Positions 63,401 to 64,000 of a DNA stretch of 64,000 bases are shown piece after piece. The notes beneath the pieces were generated by a model. The model saw nothing but the letters and a program-made list of their open reading frames with translations, searched no databases and was not told where the DNA came from. A program made the position numbers and the translations under genes. The DNA comes from Paenibacillus massiliensis subsp. panacisoli DSM 21345 (lineage in GTDB: Bacteria; Bacillota; Bacilli; Paenibacillales; Paenibacillaceae), in NCBI RefSeq assembly GCF_000426545.1, contig NZ_AUFO01000015.1:140565-204564 (forward strand), read 5' to 3'. Numbering within the stretch: the stretch's first letter is position 1; the number at the start of each line of letters is the position of its first letter.

Positions 63401-64000
63401 GAATTTCTCCGCGGTCAGCTCCGGTCTGTTCAGATAGCCTCGTGCTACACCGTCCCCGGCAATGTACATCTCCCCAGGCACTCCGATCGGTACAGGATGC
63501 CCTTGTGCGTCTAGCAGATAAATGCTCACATTGTCAGCAGGTACGCCAATCGGTACAGACTCCCGTGTATCCCGGATTGGATCATAGCGGTAGATCATGC
63601 AGCCGACGACGGTCTCGGTTGGTCCATATTCGTTAAAGATCTGGATATTGCCGCCGAACAGCTCAGTGATGCTGCTTGCCAGATGGGTGCTGAGATTCTC
63701 CCCGCCCACGATGAGCTTCCGAATGCGGGAGCGTCCTGCTGCCGCCCAGGTCATGTCTTTGATGAGACTCAGGTGTGTTGGCGTCAGCTTGATAATGTCG
63801 ACTTGGTTGTCCTCGACGATCTGCTGGATTAACAAGCCCTTATCTTCACCTGCGTAAATCCGGATCGTGTTGCCTGTAATCAACGGTGTGAACACGGAAG
63901 TAACCGTCAAGTCAAAGGAAATGGACGAGTACAGTGGGAAATCGAGCGAATCCTCACCCACGTATACCTTCTTGGCCCACCAAATATAGTTGACGAGTCC
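57413..64000 (-). CDS. Nonribosomal peptide synthetase, terminal modules (5' incomplete), fusaricidin-synthetase-like
   Basis: The visible 2195 residues start inside an adenylation domain and continue to the natural end. Order: A (1-330), PCP with S376 in DLGGDS, epimerisation domain with HHLVVDG (556-562), EGHGRE and NRTVGWF, condensation domain with HHIIIDG (about 1032), A with TSGSTGKPKG, PCP with S1898 in LGGHSLK, and type I thioesterase with GYSLGG (S2025), D2052 and H2157. The binding-pocket residues of the first A domain read DLTKIGEVGK, the code of Asn-activating domains such as that of tyrocidine synthetase, so with the E domain it adds D-Asn. The last A domain reads DFPNFCIVYK, which I cannot assign. 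D-Asn then a last residue without an E domain, with TE release, is the ending of fusaricidin synthetase (D-Asn, D-Ala). Iturin-type synthetases also end Asn-E then Ser-TE but carry a different last code. The name fusA is thus plausible, not proven. Confidence 0.85.
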   Translation of the reverse strand, partial: GLVNYIWWAKKVYVGEDSLDFPLYSSISFDLTVTSVFTPLITGNTIRIYAGEDKGLLIQQIVEDNQVDIIKLTPTHLSLIKDMTWAAAGRSRIRKLIVGGENLSTHLASSITELFGGNIQIFNEYGPTETVVGCMIYRYDPIRDTRESVPIGVPADNVSIYLLDAQGHPVPIGVPGEMYIAGDGVARGYLNRPELTAEKFVDNPFVPGGRMYRTGDLARRLADGHIEYLGRMDEQVKIRGYRIELGEIEAQLLKVDAVQEVVVTAYAAEDGQKQLSAYLVADRLLTTKELRGALSQELPGYMIPSYFVQLEQLPHTPNGKIDRKALPKPDSGLPTGSDFVAPRTAVEQALSAIWQSVLGIARVGIHDSFFDLGGDSIKSIQVSSRMMQAGYKLDMKHLFRYPTIAELSPYVQTLVHTADQEEVVGETPLLPIQHWFFEQTPADPQHFNHAVMLYRADGFELTALHQTMTRIVEHHDALRLVFRLTDDGYKAMNRGIHEGELYTLDVADVRDEADCTAAIEAKANAIQRSIQLNEGPLLKLGLFHCADGDHLLIVIHHLVVDGVSWRILFEDIASGYEQAISGQDIQLPYKTDSFRTWAQQLSSYAASPAIEAERAYWQQVEQMASAIASLPQDYDQPIARVQDTETVMAQWTEQETSQLLTQANRAYNTEVNDLLLTALGMAVHEWTGMEQVMVSLEGHGREEIIPNIDINRTVGWFTSQYPVVLRIQSGQNVSRHIKRVKEDLRCIPHKGIGYGILTYLSGSGEHGHHVSPLHPDISFNYLGQFDQDLDSNAIHMSSYPTGAAISESHVRHYVLDINGMIVDGTLKLAISYSGQQYRKKTMEKLAALIQSKLQEIIHNCTSKEQAELTPSDVLLQGLELDELDKLVENTRHIGEVENVYQLTPMQKGMLFLSLTDSNPGSYFEQSAFAIQGELNIQAFSQALDALMQRHDALRTGIYRGMAEPVQVVYRHKRSSFYFEDLLEMDPAERSAYADSFIVQDRSQGFDLTQDTLLRISILRVGKDSYRLIWSFHHIIIDGWSVPHLMQEIFEHYAAIVEQRQPELAPAPSYSTYIKWLEQRDLNAAAEYWREYLEDYEQQTLLPQDTNHGKTDEYVLRELVCNLGEDMTKRIEQLAKQQQVTVSTILQTVWGILLQRYNNSLDVVFGNIVSGRPAELPGIEHMVGLFINTVPVRVRSEEQTIFAHLLRTQQDQYLASHAYDTYPLYEIQAQTGQKQNLISHVMVFENYPVEERLSQLDQDDASDLRISDVTMFEQTNYDFVLTIAPGTELKLHMRYNELVFDTMTIQRIQGHLIRLFEQVLDHPYARLRDLQVITTQEVEQISSFQGAPVDYMHHATLHQIFEAQAMSTPENIALVFEDHHLTYKELNERSNALARTLRNEGVQPDQVVGIMVERSLEMIVGILGILKAGGAYVPIDPEFPEERIRYMLEDSGAQLLITREHGLEKTPFDGSMVNLDDPLIYHRDRTNLEAVAGPTHLAYVIYTSGSTGKPKGVMIEHRSAVHTLSQLERMYPMLDDDAFLLKTTFTFDFSVPELFSWFFGQGKLVILPQGLDKDPAALLKAVEQHRITHLNLVPSMLSILVQYMKEAGVAQMRALKYLFACGEALPAKLVEEYYQLTPNAQLENIYGPTEATVYATKYSTSRDILHATNVPIGQPFDNVQVWIMDSTQQLAPIGVAGELCIAGDGVGRGYYNRPELTADVFVPHPFIAGDRMYRTGDLARWLPDGNLEYLGRIDHQVKIRGYRIELGEVEAQILKLPPVQEAVVVAHEDEQGQKQLCAYLVANRQLALGELRGALIEGLPAYMMPTYFIQLERMPLTPNGKLDRKALPQPESVVRNHGDGDYIAPRTQLESELATMWQEVLGIEKISMQDNFFDLGGHSLKVLQLIQQISSKMNVALPIHAVFNAPTVQDMALEIVKSGFAAIVDHEESEMIRLNEHGSICLFSFPPRVGYGLGYYEMARQLEHTSIVYGLEFIGDRYTGEEMLERYVDSIVSVQKEGPYVFLGYSLGGNLAFEVAKAMERRGHTVSDIIMVDALRETSKEVMSPQEMNDIIDMLLASVSESYRSLLEDPSERERVRNKIKAYTEYRNELINDGTVNANIHGLVANGLQTGQMRDTDELLWRNATTGHHAEYDVMGSHDVLLEAGFIEANGLLIQQIIQEIAGRTLQPNSNNGSDM

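Noticed and set aside
59300..63857. Many plus-strand frames of 60-117 codons inside the NRPS gene
   Set aside because: All are antisense shadows of a long, motif-rich coding frame and have no ribosome binding sites.
57413..64000. Iturin-type synthetase (Asn-E then Ser-TE) as identity of the NRPS
   Set aside because: The last A domain lacks the usual Ser pocket code, although the domain order alone would fit.
1..64000. CRISPR arrays, tRNA or rRNA genes, insertion sequences and phage genes
   Set aside because: I looked for regular spaced repeats, tRNA cloverleaf ends and transposase motifs and found none.

Overview
The window looks like chromosomal DNA of a low-to-mid-GC Gram-positive spore-former of the Paenibacillaceae, most likely a Paenibacillus. 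The grounds are strong AGGAGG-type ribosome binding sites, frequent GTG and TTG starts, Bce-type two-component/ABC modules, a guanine-class purine riboswitch on xpt-pbuX, DUF1540 and DUF4173 proteins, and a lipopeptide-type NRPS. Assignments rest on reading motifs by eye; no database search was run. No rRNA, tRNA, CRISPR, IS element or prophage was seen.

Layout. 0-4.1 kb: a gene tail, an XRE regulator with a membrane partner, a serine hydrolase and an acyl-CoA synthetase preceded by a palindromic operator. 4.4-8.9 kb (minus): a full BceRSAB-like detoxification module. 9.2-11.7 kb: riboswitch-xpt-pbuX purine salvage. 11.8-14.3 kb: a GNAT, a VLRF1-type release-factor homologue and a papain-like hydrolase. 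14.5-17.6 kb: a response regulator/kinase pair and a lipoprotein with a duplicated domain; both units carry the same 21-nt upstream element. 18-25.8 kb: asparaginase, SgrR-like regulator, DUF4173 protein, an orphan perfect Fur box, DUF1540, uppP and an NSS transporter. 26-29.2 kb: a MarR-controlled MFS pump plus saccharopine-dehydrogenase-like pair, bracketed by two copies of a structured repeat. 29.6-38.8 kb: membrane-tethered methyltransferase, MFS pump, a second BceRSAB module, a chemoreceptor and a TIMP-like secreted protein. 39.2-41.5 kb: two AT-rich secreted proteins. 41.6-48.5 kb (minus): a sugar PTS/transketolase cluster. 48.9-57.3 kb: DUF2339-DUF3999 pair, chemoreceptor, SDR and MFS. 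57.4-64 kb (minus): the 3' end of an NRPS (Asn module with epimerase, then a terminal module with thioesterase), the pattern expected for a fusaricidin synthetase.

How genes work together. Each Bce module pairs a short-input kinase and regulator with an ABC exporter, and each has a TnACA-N4-TGTnA operator in front of its ABC genes. The PTS cluster encodes a PRD regulator that carries the only EIIA domain, an UlaB-like EIIB, an UlaA-like EIIC, a Cof-type phosphatase and a split transketolase. About 110 bp of upstream DNA is shared between the regulator and the transketolase genes, so both ends of the cluster are probably co-regulated. The MarR gene and the MFS pump share an operator.

The best candidates for something undescribed are the PTS/transketolase cluster with its duplicated promoter, the two-component/duplicated-lipoprotein regulon, the Fur-boxed small transcript with a 22-codon ORF at 22.7 kb, and the extra hairpin just ahead of the purine riboswitch.
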